Part shown: one piece after another, positions 1 to 8,013 of the stretch | Layout of the letters: each line of letters starts with the position of its first letter | Numbering within the stretch: position 1 is the stretch's first letter | DNA from: Henriciella sp. | GTDB lineage: Bacteria > Pseudomonadota > Alphaproteobacteria > Caulobacterales > Hyphomonadaceae | DNA length: 46,914 bases | Direction: 5' to 3' | Assembly (NCBI GenBank): GCA_013214545.1 | Contig: JABSQB010000022.1 | Location: 1 to 46,914, forward strand | Made by a program: the position numbers and the translations under genes | The notes under the pieces: generated by a model | The model's database searches: none | Seen by the model: the letters and a program-made list of their open reading frames with translations, nothing else | What the model was told of the DNA's origin: nothing

Positions 1-867
1 GACACCATCGGGGCTGCGGACCAAAAGTTCGCCGTCGAGCGCGGCATCAAAATCCATGGCAGCAAGCACATCAGGGAACGTGTGACTGATATCATCGCCG
101 GTCCGAGTATAGATGCGCCGTGTGTCCCCCTCCGAAACGGCTTGCACGCGAATGCCGTCATACTTCCACTCGGCCGCAAAATTGCCTGCAGTGATCAGGT
201 CTGGATCGATCGCATCGGGATTGTCGCGATCCTTCTTGGGCACGAGCGGATGCGCCAGCATGACCGGGCGAAACGGCGCGGCGACATCCGGCGCGGGCTT
301 CTCATCCTTGCCGTCCAGCCAGGCAAACAAACTGAGATAAGGCGCTTCCAGTCCGTGCCAGATCTCTTCGACCTCGCTTGGTTCAACGCTGCCATACTGA
401 GCTGCTGCAACTTTCGCCAGTCGGGCCGAGACACCAATCCTCAACCCACCAGTTACCAGTTTGAGCAGCGCCCAGCGCCCGCGAGAATCGAGCGCGTTCA
501 GCCAGCCTTCGATCAACCTCTCCCCCTGCGCGCGCGAGGCGTCGGAAAGCTGGTCGATGACCTCCGTCAGGCTTGGAACACGATTGGCGCCATGCTCGGT
601 TGGCCAAATCAGGCTAACCGTGTCTGCAAGATCGCCGACATAATCATAGGACAGGCGAAACAGCTCGTGATCGACTTTGCTTTCAACCAGACGCCGCACC
701 AGCCCGGCCTTAACCCCTGGCAAGTCCACTTCATTGGTCAGCGCGGCCAAAGCCCAGCCCCGTTCAGGGTCTGACTGCGAGGCGAAATAGTCAGCCATCA
801 AAGCCAGTTTGCTGTTGCGCGATGGCGTCAGCAGCAGGCGTTCGAGAAGGTTGGCAAAAGCATCCAT
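1..867 (-). CDS. ATP-dependent DNA ligase, PP_1105-like (partial, C-terminus off left edge)
   Basis: The minus-strand frame runs without a stop from ATG at 867 to the window edge and gives 289 residues. The start (MDAFANLLERLLLTPSRNSK) resembles the TIGR04120/PP_1105 group of bacterial ATP-dependent ligases. Residues 1 to about 190 are the helical DNA-binding region. The nucleotidyltransferase motif I, EWKYDGIR, puts the adenylated lysine at about K235, and DGELLV at 278–283 fits motif III. The enzyme seals DNA nicks using ATP. In the family it usually sits with an Lhr-type helicase, a metallo-beta-lactamase-fold exonuclease and the phosphoesterase PdeM in a DNA-repair cluster; those would lie left of the window and cannot be checked. 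The rest of the catalytic domain and the OB fold are missing only because of the window edge. Confidence 0.9.
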   Translation of the reverse strand, partial: MDAFANLLERLLLTPSRNSKLALMADYFASQSDPERGWALAALTNEVDLPGVKAGLVRRLVESKVDHELFRLSYDYVGDLADTVSLIWPTEHGANRVPSLTEVIDQLSDASRAQGERLIEGWLNALDSRGRWALLKLVTGGLRIGVSARLAKVAAAQYGSVEPSEVEEIWHGLEAPYLSLFAWLDGKDEKPAPDVAAPFRPVMLAHPLVPKKDRDNPDAIDPDLITAGNFAAEWKYDGIRVQAVSEGDTRRIYTRTGDDISHTFPDVLAAMDFDAALDGELLVRSPDGV

Positions 868-1061
868 GGCGGTTGATATGGCGCGGGTAACGCTGGCGGT
901 CCAGTCAGCCGCTTTCGGGACTAAATTGCCGTAAGGTCAAGTTTGTGTTACGGTCCTCATCGTAGGAAGCGGCTTTGCCAGTCCGCGCAGCTTTTCAAAG
1001 CCACGTATAGTATCTTAAACGAGACCAAAGACTGTACGCGGACTGGCCGCTTTCACTTCAC
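868..1061. repeat. Intergenic stretch with inverted and partly repeated CCGCTTTC-type elements
   Basis: No gene is seen between the ligase start and the VOC stop. The segment holds a perfect 10-bp inverted repeat, GCCAGTCCGC at 977–986 and GCGGACTGGC at 1038–1047. The flanks GAAGCGGC (966–973) and GCCGCTTT (1046–1053) roughly extend the pairing. A related block, CCAGTCAGCCGCTTTC, lies at 890–905. It may be a remnant of a dispersed repeat or a weak hairpin. There is no T-run, so it is not called a terminator. Confidence 0.35.
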
Positions 1062-1433
1062 CTAGACCTTGAAGACGCCCAGTGAATTCCCTTCTGTGTC
1101 AATCGCATAGAAGAAAGATCCCGCAGGGATCGTAATGACGTCTGAAACAACCTCGCCGCCAGCCTGTTGGACCCGCTCCATAGCCGCGTCCAATTCACTG
1201 AAGACAGCGACATGCGCGGTGATTCCTTCGCCGCGTTTGGCGGGCGTGCCCGGATAGAGATGCCCAGCGGCACCAACGCCACCCGGATAAGGCAGCATGG
1301 CGGTCGGATTCGGCTCTTCGTCAATGAGGTTCAGCGGCTCTTCGAGCACCGTCTCATAGAACTTTTGCGCGCGGGCCATATCGACAACGGGAATCTCGGC
1401 CCACACGATTCGGTTGGGATATTGTTCGGTCAT
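1062..1433 (-). CDS. VOC (glyoxalase/bleomycin-resistance fold) family protein
   Basis: A 123-residue cytoplasmic protein with a single vicinal-oxygen-chelate module pair. The N-terminus has the beta-alpha start IVWAEIPVVDMARAQKFYE, the centre has ITAHVAVFSELDAAMERV, and the end, FFYAIDTEGNSLGVF, matches the 'DPEGN' strand typical of the fold. Length is normal for a single-domain member that dimerizes. Members bind or isomerize small metabolites or sequester toxins; the substrate here cannot be read from sequence. It lies 88 bp ahead of the GGT stop on the same strand, so it could be a downstream cistron of that unit or have its own promoter. Confidence 0.85.
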   Translation of the reverse strand: MTEQYPNRIVWAEIPVVDMARAQKFYETVLEEPLNLIDEEPNPTAMLPYPGGVGAAGHLYPGTPAKRGEGITAHVAVFSELDAAMERVQQAGGEVVSDVITIPAGSFFYAIDTEGNSLGVFKV

Positions 1434-1521
1434 TGTCTTGCTCCTGTCTTGTTGAGGACCAAGAGCACTATCTCACGGTTGTGCTGCCATTTTCTGGCAG
1501 CAGCCCAGACAATGGTTTGAC

Positions 1522-3429
1522 CTAGTATCCGTCGGCGTTTCCATCCTTGCGCATCTCGGTCGCGGCGATCCAGGTGCCACTGTCGAAATCACGCATGATC
1601 GCCTGATAACCGCCGCCATTGGCACGGCAACATTCCACGGTGTGACCGCGGCGTTCCAGCTCCAGACGCGCGTCGACCGGAATACCGCTTTCAAGATGCA
1701 CGACCCCCATATCATCCTCGCAGGCATCGCCATTGAGGTCATCGGTTGGCTCGCAACCTCCGCGATGTTCCCAGCGCGCGGCGTCGCCCGCTTCCTGCAG
1801 CCCCATGTCAAAGTCGATCAGGTTGAGGATGATCTGAACATGGCCCTGTGGCTGCATGCCTCCGCCCATCAGGCCGAAGCTTAGCCATGGCTGATACGGA
1901 CAGGCAACTTCCGGCGCCACGGCACGGACCTGGCACCGTGGCATATCTTTCTTGAAAGCAAAGGCCGGAATGATGGTGTGGAATGGTAGTTTCCCCGGTT
2001 CAAAAACGTTCGGGTGTTCTGGGTCGAGACTAAATAGTTGGCCGCGGTCCTGGAACATGAAGCCAAGTCCGTCTGCCACCAGGCCTGAACCCATGCCGCG
2101 ATAGTTCGACTGGATCAGCGACACCATCATGCCATCCTTGTCCGTCACAGTGAGATAGGTCGTGTCGCCATCCTCAAGTTTGGCATCGGCGTCGGCATAG
2201 CCCGGCGCAGGCGGCGCCATGGCCTGATTTAGGTCAATCGCTTCTCCGCGTTTGGCGTTATAGCCAGGGCGAACAAAGGTCTTTGGATCAATTCCGCTAA
2301 AGGCGGGGTCCGCATAGCCCGCGGCGCGGTCGGCGAAAGCCAGGCGTTTCGCTTCGATCTGCGCCATCAGGCTGTCCGCCGATCCATAGCCCATTTCGCG
2401 CAGATCAAACCGCTCGAGCATCTCGAGCATTTGCAATGCGGCGACGCCTTGCGTGTTCGGGCCGAGTTCGCAGAGCTTTACCAGCTCGCGATACTCGACA
2501 CAGATCGGGTCGACCCACGCACCATCATGCGCGGCGAAGTCCTCAAACCGGAGATAGCCGCCAATGCGCTCGAAATAGTCACTCATCGTGTGAGCAATCT
2601 CGCCGGTATAGAAATCGTCCGGCCCGGCATAGGCGATACGCTCCAGCGTGTCGGCGAGGTCCGGATTACGGAACAGCGAGCCCTCGACCGGAGATGGAGA
2701 GAAATAGGTCTTCTTAGCGTTATCATATTCTTCGAGCATTCCGCTCTCATACGCTGGGCCGAACCGGCGCGGTCCGAACTGCCAGTAATAGGCAATGACT
2801 TCTGGGATCGGCGCCCCTTCGCGAGCATAGCGGATGGTTGGTTCCATCAGCGTGTTGAATGGCAGACGACCAAATCGCTCATGCAGCGCGCCCCAGGCCT
2901 CGACTGTGCCTGGGACCGTCACGGGCGCAGCCCCAAATGGCGGGATTTCATCACCCTCCATGAACTCATCAGCTTTGGCCTGCATATCCTCAAGCGTCGC
3001 GCCCATGGGCGATCGGCCGGAGCCATTATAGCCATAGAGTTGGCGGCTCATCGGGTCCCAGACAATGGCATACAGGTCACCGCCAATCCCGTTGCCCGTC
3101 GGTTCTACTAACCCGAGCATCGCATTTGCCGCAATCGCCGCATCCATGGCTGTGCCTCCGCGCTTCATCACGTCGAGCGCTGTCTGGGTTGCGAGCGGAT
3201 GAGCTGTCGCTGCGGCCGCATTTGGCGCGACCACCGCGGACCTAGTGCCAAGATCCCGGCCTGAAGGCTGTCGATCACCTGGTCCGAGAACTGGGTCGTC
3301 GGCAGGCGTCTCCGCGATGACATCGAGGTCAGGTTTCAAAGCCGGCGCTTCGGCTGACTGCACATTAACACTCACGCAGGCGGTAAGGCCCAGTGCGAGT
3401 GCGCTGACCATTATGGTGTATTTCAACAT
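1522..3429 (-). CDS. Gamma-glutamyltransferase family lipoprotein
   Basis: An exported Ntn hydrolase of the gamma-glutamyltranspeptidase family, about 635 residues. The ATG at 3429 (MLKYTIMVSALALGLTAC) is preferred because it opens directly into a lipoprotein signal peptide with lipobox LTAC; a TTG six codons upstream (3447) is also open. The large-subunit region has GGTAMDAAIAANAMLGLVEP near residues 91–110. The self-cleavage site is DTTYLTV, where the first Thr (about residue 423 from this start) would be both the processing nucleophile and the catalytic residue; Tyr replaces the usual His of TTH, as in some GGT subgroups. The C-terminal part has PFHTIIPAF and GLMGGGMQPQGHVQ, typical of the small subunit. 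The likely role is periplasmic cleavage or transfer of gamma-glutamyl groups, for example from glutathione; the true substrate is not shown. Confidence 0.9.
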   Translation of the reverse strand: MLKYTIMVSALALGLTACVSVNVQSAEAPALKPDLDVIAETPADDPVLGPGDRQPSGRDLGTRSAVVAPNAAAATAHPLATQTALDVMKRGGTAMDAAIAANAMLGLVEPTGNGIGGDLYAIVWDPMSRQLYGYNGSGRSPMGATLEDMQAKADEFMEGDEIPPFGAAPVTVPGTVEAWGALHERFGRLPFNTLMEPTIRYAREGAPIPEVIAYYWQFGPRRFGPAYESGMLEEYDNAKKTYFSPSPVEGSLFRNPDLADTLERIAYAGPDDFYTGEIAHTMSDYFERIGGYLRFEDFAAHDGAWVDPICVEYRELVKLCELGPNTQGVAALQMLEMLERFDLREMGYGSADSLMAQIEAKRLAFADRAAGYADPAFSGIDPKTFVRPGYNAKRGEAIDLNQAMAPPAPGYADADAKLEDGDTTYLTVTDKDGMMVSLIQSNYRGMGSGLVADGLGFMFQDRGQLFSLDPEHPNVFEPGKLPFHTIIPAFAFKKDMPRCQVRAVAPEVACPYQPWLSFGLMGGGMQPQGHVQIILNLIDFDMGLQEAGDAARWEHRGGCEPTDDLNGDACEDDMGVVHLESGIPVDARLELERRGHTVECCRANGGGYQAIMRDFDSGTWIAATEMRKDGNADGY

Positions 3430-3566
3430 GTCTCGTCTCACCCTCAACTGTTTGAAAAGAGCTTAGCGCGCTTTGACGGCTTTGCGAGTCACGAACCTGT
3501 GCATGCGGTTCACAGCGTGGCACCCAGGCCCGTCCGAACGCGTTGATATAGCTTTGGATAAGTCCC

Positions 3567-3953
3567 TCAAGCATAGCTGACCACCTCGTACTCGATGCCA
3601 TCATGGTCATGAAAATAGAAGCGGCTGCCAGGCTCATAAGTCTGGTGGCTGTGCGTCTTGATTCCGTATTCCCGGATGCGCTTTTCAGCCGCGTCGAGAT
3701 CGTCGACCAGGATGCCGAGATGATTGACGGCACCTGCGAGGCGATAATTCTCATTCTCGCCCAAGGCGCGCGGATGACCGACGCTGTACAGCGCAACATA
3801 ATCGGCGTCATTGCCGACATGGACCGAGCGCCCCCCGTGAATGGAATCGCCGCTCCAGCGGATTTTCCAATCGAACAGCTCGCTCAGCATTTGCGCTGTT
3901 TTGTCAGGATTTGAGACCGTCATATTGACGTGTTCAAGAATGGCTTTGGACAT
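3567..3953 (-). CDS. VOC family protein, probable SoxR target
   Basis: A 128-residue glyoxalase-fold protein. The ATG at 3953 (MSKAILEHVNMTVSNPDKT) is chosen because GGAG lies about 6 nt upstream; a start four codons earlier at 3965 is open but lacks that spacing. The N-terminal strand ends in H (LEHVNMTV), the middle has NHLGILVDDLDAAEKRI, and the C-terminal FYFHDHDGIEYEVVSY carries the paired acidic residue expected of a metal-binding VOC site. It is divergent from soxR across 86 bp containing a SoxR-type promoter that reads toward this gene. The inferred role is detoxification of, or response to, redox-cycling compounds or electrophiles; no substrate is visible. Confidence 0.85.
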   Translation of the reverse strand: MSKAILEHVNMTVSNPDKTAQMLSELFDWKIRWSGDSIHGGRSVHVGNDADYVALYSVGHPRALGENENYRLAGAVNHLGILVDDLDAAEKRIREYGIKTHSHQTYEPGSRFYFHDHDGIEYEVVSYA

Positions 3954-3987
3954 GTTTTGCTCCATGATTTGATTGTTAGGAGCACTT

Positions 3988-4018
3988 CTTGTAATTCCTA
4001 AACCTAAGTTTAGGTCAA
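3988..4018 (-). promoter_or_regulatory. SoxR/MerR-type promoter with 19-bp spacer
   Basis: Read on the minus strand, a -35 box TTGACC (4018–4013) and a -10 box TACAAG (3993–3988) are separated by exactly 19 bp. That over-long spacer is the hallmark of promoters activated by MerR-family regulators, which untwist the spacer DNA. The boxes frame the palindrome at 3997–4014 and point toward the VOC gene that starts at 3953. Confidence 0.65.
3997..4014. promoter_or_regulatory. soxR: Candidate SoxR operator
   Basis: The 18-bp element CCTAAACCTAAGTTTAGG has 7-bp inverted arms (CCTAAAC and GTTTAGG) around a 4-bp centre. It has the same length and outer CCT...AGG edges as the classical SoxR box. It lies between the -35 and -10 boxes of the VOC promoter and 25 bp upstream of the soxR start, so it could also mediate autoregulation. 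Confidence 0.65.
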
Positions 4019-4039
4019 GCTATTTTTTGGAGAAACTCC

Positions 4040-4489
4040 ATGGCCATGAAACGTGGACTATCGATTGGTGATCTGGCCAGCCGCACAGGCCTGTCCGTCT
4101 CGGCCATCCGCTTCTATGAAAAAAAGGGTTTGGTGACCCCTGACCGCAACGAAGGGAACCAAAGGCGGTTTGAAGGCTCGGATATAAGGCGCCTCTCCTT
4201 TATCCTGATCGCACAGCAAATGGGCCTGACGATCGAACAGATCAAAGACGTCATGGCGAGCCTGCCAGAAGGTCGAACTCCGACCAAAGCCGATTGGGGA
4301 AAGATCTCACGCAAATTCCGCAAGACGCTGGACGAGCGAATCGCGATGATGGAGCGCATGCGTGAACGGCTTGATGGTTGCATTGGCTGCGGCTGCCTTT
4401 CATTGAAAGTGTGCAGCCTGTACAATCCGGATGATAAGGCACGGCGCCTGGGTACGGGCCCGCGCTATATCGTCAGTGACGAACGCTAG
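4040..4489 (+). CDS. soxR: Redox-sensitive transcriptional activator SoxR
   Basis: A 149-residue MerR-family regulator. The N-terminal winged helix-turn-helix reads LSIGDLASRTGLSVSAIRFY (residues 7–26), followed by a dimerization helix at about 80–112. The C-terminal cluster motif CIGCGCLSLKVC supplies four cysteines, C114, C117, C119 and C125, in the C-x2-C-x-C-x5-C pattern that holds the [2Fe-2S] cluster of SoxR. Oxidation of the cluster switches bound promoters on. The start is supported by GGAG at 4028–4031. The divergent VOC gene has a promoter of the SoxR type, so it is the most likely local target. Confidence 0.93.
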   Translation: MAMKRGLSIGDLASRTGLSVSAIRFYEKKGLVTPDRNEGNQRRFEGSDIRRLSFILIAQQMGLTIEQIKDVMASLPEGRTPTKADWGKISRKFRKTLDERIAMMERMRERLDGCIGCGCLSLKVCSLYNPDDKARRLGTGPRYIVSDER

Positions 4490-4500
4490 AGCAATGAACG

Positions 4501-5871
4501 CTAGGCATAGCGCGCGCGAACGCTCTCCCACATGGCGCGCAAACCACAAGCTGCGCCGCCCGCGGGGCGACCATATTTGCCTTCCCGCCACGCCCAGACG
4601 TCCAGATGGACCCAGGACTTCGCATCGACAAACTGCTTCAGGAAAATCGCTGCTGTAATCGAGCCGGCCATGCCGCCCGATGCACTATTGACCAGATCGG
4701 CAATCGGGCTTTTCAGCATTGATTTGTAAGGCGCCCATAGCGGCATGCGCCAAGCCGGATCACCGCTTGTTGCCGACCCGGCCGCGATTTCTGCAGCAAG
4801 GCTTTCATCGTCAGTGTAATAAGGCGCAAGGTCCGGCCCGAGCGCTACCCGCGCTGCGCCGGTCAGGGTGGCGAAGTCGATGAGGAGGTCCGGGTTTTCT
4901 TCGCAAGCCCGCGTCAGGGCATCGCCGAGGATCAGCCGCCCTTCCGCATCTGTATTGTCGATCTCGACGCTAAGGCCCTTGCGGCTCGAGAGAACATCAC
5001 CGGGCCTGAACGCATCGCCGGCGATCGCATTCTCAACGGCTGGAATATAGAGCTTCAGATGCACCGGGAGATTGGCCCCCATGACCAGTTCGGCCAGCGC
5101 GATAGCATGCGCTGCGCCGCCCATATCCTTTTTCATCAGGCGCATGTAATTGCCGGTCTTCAGGTTGAGGCCACCGGTATCGAACGCCACACCTTTGCCC
5201 ACCACAGCGAGCTGCGGGTGTTTTTCATCTCCCCAGCTCATCTCCATGATCCGCGGCGCTTCCGGCCCTGCGCGACCAACCGCATGAACCATCGGGTAGT
5301 TCTGCTCGAGCAAGGCGTCCCCGATAATCGTTTGAAGCGTCGCGCCATATCGTTCGGCAAGATCACTGATCGTGCCCTGGATCTCAGGTGGTCCCATATC
5401 TTCAGCCGGTGTATTGACGAGGTCGCGAAGCCGATCAACGGCAATCGCCTCTCGGATCAACGGCTCTCCAGCCTCGCCCACTACGAGGCGCGGCGGCGTC
5501 GCTTTGTCGCTCAGATAGCGGTCGAACCGGTAAGCCCCATCCGCCCAACCAGCAGCGATATGCGCGATTGGATAGCCCGCATCGCGCGCGATCTCGTAGT
5601 CGGCTTCTGGTATTTTTGCTGACAGGGCAGCGACTGCAAGGCCATCCGTTCCAGCACCAAGACCGCCCAGCACATCGATGATCGCGCCATTTTCATCAGC
5701 GCGGACGACCAGCTGACCAGCGCTCGCCTTGAACGTATTGGCTTTCGCCAGAGCTGCAAGCGGAGCGGGAATGTCGGATGTTGCGCCCTCATCACCCCAT
5801 TCGAAGGAAGAAAACAAATAGAGCTTTGCAGGCGTATCGGCCGTTTCAATCAGAGCTGTGTGCTGAGGCAT
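4501..5871 (-). CDS. M17 family leucyl aminopeptidase
   Basis: A 456-residue cytosolic metallo-aminopeptidase that removes N-terminal amino acids from peptides. The C-terminal catalytic domain carries the family signature NTDAEGRL at 306–313. All five expected metal ligands are present: K226 and D231 (in GKGVAFDTGG), D249 (KKDMGG), and D308 and E310. The N-terminal domain is shorter and more diverged than in E. coli PepA (about 500 residues), as in the PepB-like alphaproteobacterial members. Its stop lies 11 bp beyond the soxR stop on the opposite strand, so the two are tail to tail. Confidence 0.92.
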   Translation of the reverse strand: MPQHTALIETADTPAKLYLFSSFEWGDEGATSDIPAPLAALAKANTFKASAGQLVVRADENGAIIDVLGGLGAGTDGLAVAALSAKIPEADYEIARDAGYPIAHIAAGWADGAYRFDRYLSDKATPPRLVVGEAGEPLIREAIAVDRLRDLVNTPAEDMGPPEIQGTISDLAERYGATLQTIIGDALLEQNYPMVHAVGRAGPEAPRIMEMSWGDEKHPQLAVVGKGVAFDTGGLNLKTGNYMRLMKKDMGGAAHAIALAELVMGANLPVHLKLYIPAVENAIAGDAFRPGDVLSSRKGLSVEIDNTDAEGRLILGDALTRACEENPDLLIDFATLTGAARVALGPDLAPYYTDDESLAAEIAAGSATSGDPAWRMPLWAPYKSMLKSPIADLVNSASGGMAGSITAAIFLKQFVDAKSWVHLDVWAWREGKYGRPAGGAACGLRAMWESVRARYA

Positions 5872-5972
5872 CTTGGTTTCCGTACAAGTTAATTTCGGTG
5901 CCAGTTTTGTTAACCTGATCTTGACTATGTCTCTGGCATTGTCGCTCCACTTACAGCCCCGGAGCCTGCAAA

Positions 5973-6968
5973 ATGTCCAGAGCCAATACTGTTAAACGCG
6001 CCCTTCCCGGCCTCGCTTTGATCGCCATGGCTGGCTGCGCGACGACAGAAGCCGCCGAGCCGGTGTCGGCGGAAGAGCAAGCCTATCAGGATGCGATTGA
6101 GCAGGCCTTGGTCCCGGCGACCGCAGAGGAAATCGCGCAAGCAGAGCGCTCTGACCCGATTACGCGCGCGAATTTTTGGGCCAATGAATACCAAAAGAAT
6201 GCCGCGGATTTGCCCACCACAATCGCATTCATGCGCGCGCTGCGCCGAATTGGCAGCCATGATCGTGTGATCGAGGTTGCAACGTCATCGCTTCCCATTC
6301 ACCCGCATAGCCATGAACTCTATCTTGAGCTTGGCCGTTCTTATCTGGCCGCGAACAAGCCGACGGAAGCGGCGCAGTCTTTTGTGCGCAGCGCTGACTA
6401 TGCGCCAGAAACGGAGGCGGCGCCGCTCGCTGCGCTAGGCCTTGCCTTTGATCGCCTTGAGAGCCACGCCCAGGCTCAGGAAGCCTATGAAATCGCGCTG
6501 CAACGCGACCCGAATCGCGTCTCGACGCTCTCCAATTACGGCCTGTCACTGGCTTTGACCGGCCAGTTGCATCAGGGCGAAGCCGCTTTGCGCAAAGCGG
6601 TCGACCTGCCTGGCGCCGACGTTCGCGTGCGCCAAAACCTTGCGCTGATCCTCGGACTTCAAGGCCGGATTGATGAGATGGCTGAGGTTGATCCGACAGC
6701 CCCGGCGCGCAGTGTTGAAGCGAATCAAAACGTGCTGCGCCAGATGGTTATGCCGACGCGCAATTATGACAGTCTGCAGCAATTGGACGAAGTTATTTCG
6801 GAGCTGCAAAGCGCCCCGCATCCGTCTGAAGCCATGCCGGATCTCGGCGACACCGACGTTCAGAGCGAAGCCATGGCGGAACCGGGTGAGCAGGCCATCG
6901 CCGGCGCACCGGACACGCCGCGTCCACCCGCCCTGCGGCCAAAACTGCGCGGCGCACAAGACGGATAA
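5973..6968 (+). CDS. tadD: TadD-like tetratricopeptide-repeat lipoprotein
   Basis: A 331-residue exported protein with signal peptide MSRANTVKRALPGLALIAMA and lipobox cysteine C22. Residues about 85–220 hold TPR-type helix pairs, for example HELYLELGRSYLAANKPTEA, AQAQEAYEIALQRDPNRVS and LSNYGLSLALTGQLHQGEAA. The C-terminus is Pro/Ala-rich and acidic. It lies next to tadC, convergent with the tad operon, and TPR lipoproteins named TadD are a regular part of tad loci, where they assist secretin or platform assembly. GGAG about 8 nt upstream supports the start. The TadD assignment rests on context plus architecture. Confidence 0.8.
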   Translation: MSRANTVKRALPGLALIAMAGCATTEAAEPVSAEEQAYQDAIEQALVPATAEEIAQAERSDPITRANFWANEYQKNAADLPTTIAFMRALRRIGSHDRVIEVATSSLPIHPHSHELYLELGRSYLAANKPTEAAQSFVRSADYAPETEAAPLAALGLAFDRLESHAQAQEAYEIALQRDPNRVSTLSNYGLSLALTGQLHQGEAALRKAVDLPGADVRVRQNLALILGLQGRIDEMAEVDPTAPARSVEANQNVLRQMVMPTRNYDSLQQLDEVISELQSAPHPSEAMPDLGDTDVQSEAMAEPGEQAIAGAPDTPRPPALRPKLRGAQDG

Positions 6969-7029
6969 ACCGTGCCACATTCCAAATTATTGGTCTTAGA
7001 TTTGCGCGGCGCTTCCAGTCGGCGACGGT

Positions 7030-8004
7030 CTAGCCGTTTTCTGACTGCATTCGCATGACCTTGATCACCGCTGGTCCGAGGACCACCAGGAACAGAACGG
7101 GCAGGAAGAACAGGATCATTGGCACCGTCAGCTGGGCTGGCAGGGCCGCAGCTTTCTTTTCCGCCGCCTGCATGCGCATTTCTCGGTTTTCCTTCGACAT
7201 GACGCGCAAAGCATCGCCCAGCGGCGTACCGTAGCGCTCGGCCTGTACGAGTGCCATGGTCACGGCCTTAACGCCTTCATGACCGGTACGGCGGGCAAGG
7301 TTCTCATACGCCATGCGGCGTTCTTGTAAGTAGGACAGCTCAGCAGTCGTCAGCTGCAGCTCTTCTGCAAGCTCGGATGAGGCAGTGCCGACTTCAGCGC
7401 CAACCTTAGCGAAGGCCATTTCGATCGACATGCCGGATTCAACGCAGATCAACATCATGTCCAAGGCGTCTGGAAACGCCTGCATAATCGACTGCTGACG
7501 CTTTTGCGCAATATTGCCGACATAAAGGTTTGGTGCGTAGAAACCAATCGCCGCACCAAAGATGATTGAGCCATACTTCATCGCTGGCGACAGGTTGTGG
7601 TCATTGACAAAGAAAATGTAGATGAACGCGCCGACCGCGCCGATAAAGGGCAACAGGAAGCGGCAGAAATAGAACACCATCAACGGCCGAGGACCGCGCA
7701 AACCCGCTTGTTCCAGCTTACTGGCAATGTTCGGGTCTTCCAGCATGGTCTGGAGATCAAGCTTCTTGGTGATCTCACTGATTGTACCTTTGGCTTCGCG
7801 CTTAATACCCTTCTGTTCAAGCTGGGCTCGGTTAGCGCGGCGTAGCTTCTCACGCTGTGAGGAGACTTGTTTCAGGCGTGTTTCAAGCTTGTCTCCTTTG
7901 AGCGCAGGCAACATCACGCCAACGATGGTCATGAACATCGCGACGGCGACCACCATTGACAATAAGGTGGCCGGATCACTCAAGGATGTTGCAAAATCTC
8001 CCAA
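7030..8004 (-). CDS. tadC: Tad pilus platform protein TadC
   Basis: A 324-residue inner-membrane protein of the type II secretion F family. Hydrophobic segments lie near residues 10–32, 110–135, 140–165 and 295–320. The central T2SSF domain has the typical FPDALDMMLICVESGMSIEM and AVTMALVQAERYGTPLGDAL. With TadB it forms the platform that couples the CpaF ATPase to pilin extrusion. The start is a TTG at 8004 with AGGGGG about 5 nt upstream. It is 9 bp after the tadB stop, last in the minus-strand operon, and convergent with the TadD-like gene. Confidence 0.92.
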   Translation of the reverse strand: MGDFATSLSDPATLLSMVVAVAMFMTIVGVMLPALKGDKLETRLKQVSSQREKLRRANRAQLEQKGIKREAKGTISEITKKLDLQTMLEDPNIASKLEQAGLRGPRPLMVFYFCRFLLPFIGAVGAFIYIFFVNDHNLSPAMKYGSIIFGAAIGFYAPNLYVGNIAQKRQQSIMQAFPDALDMMLICVESGMSIEMAFAKVGAEVGTASSELAEELQLTTAELSYLQERRMAYENLARRTGHEGVKAVTMALVQAERYGTPLGDALRVMSKENREMRMQAAEKKAAALPAQLTVPMILFFLPVLFLVVLGPAVIKVMRMQSENG

Positions 8005-8013
8005 CGCGGCCCC

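Noticed and set aside
1522-3429. Inactive gamma-glutamyltransferase because TTH reads TTY
   Set aside because: The nucleophile Thr and the downstream small-subunit motifs are intact, and TTY occurs in other GGT subgroups.
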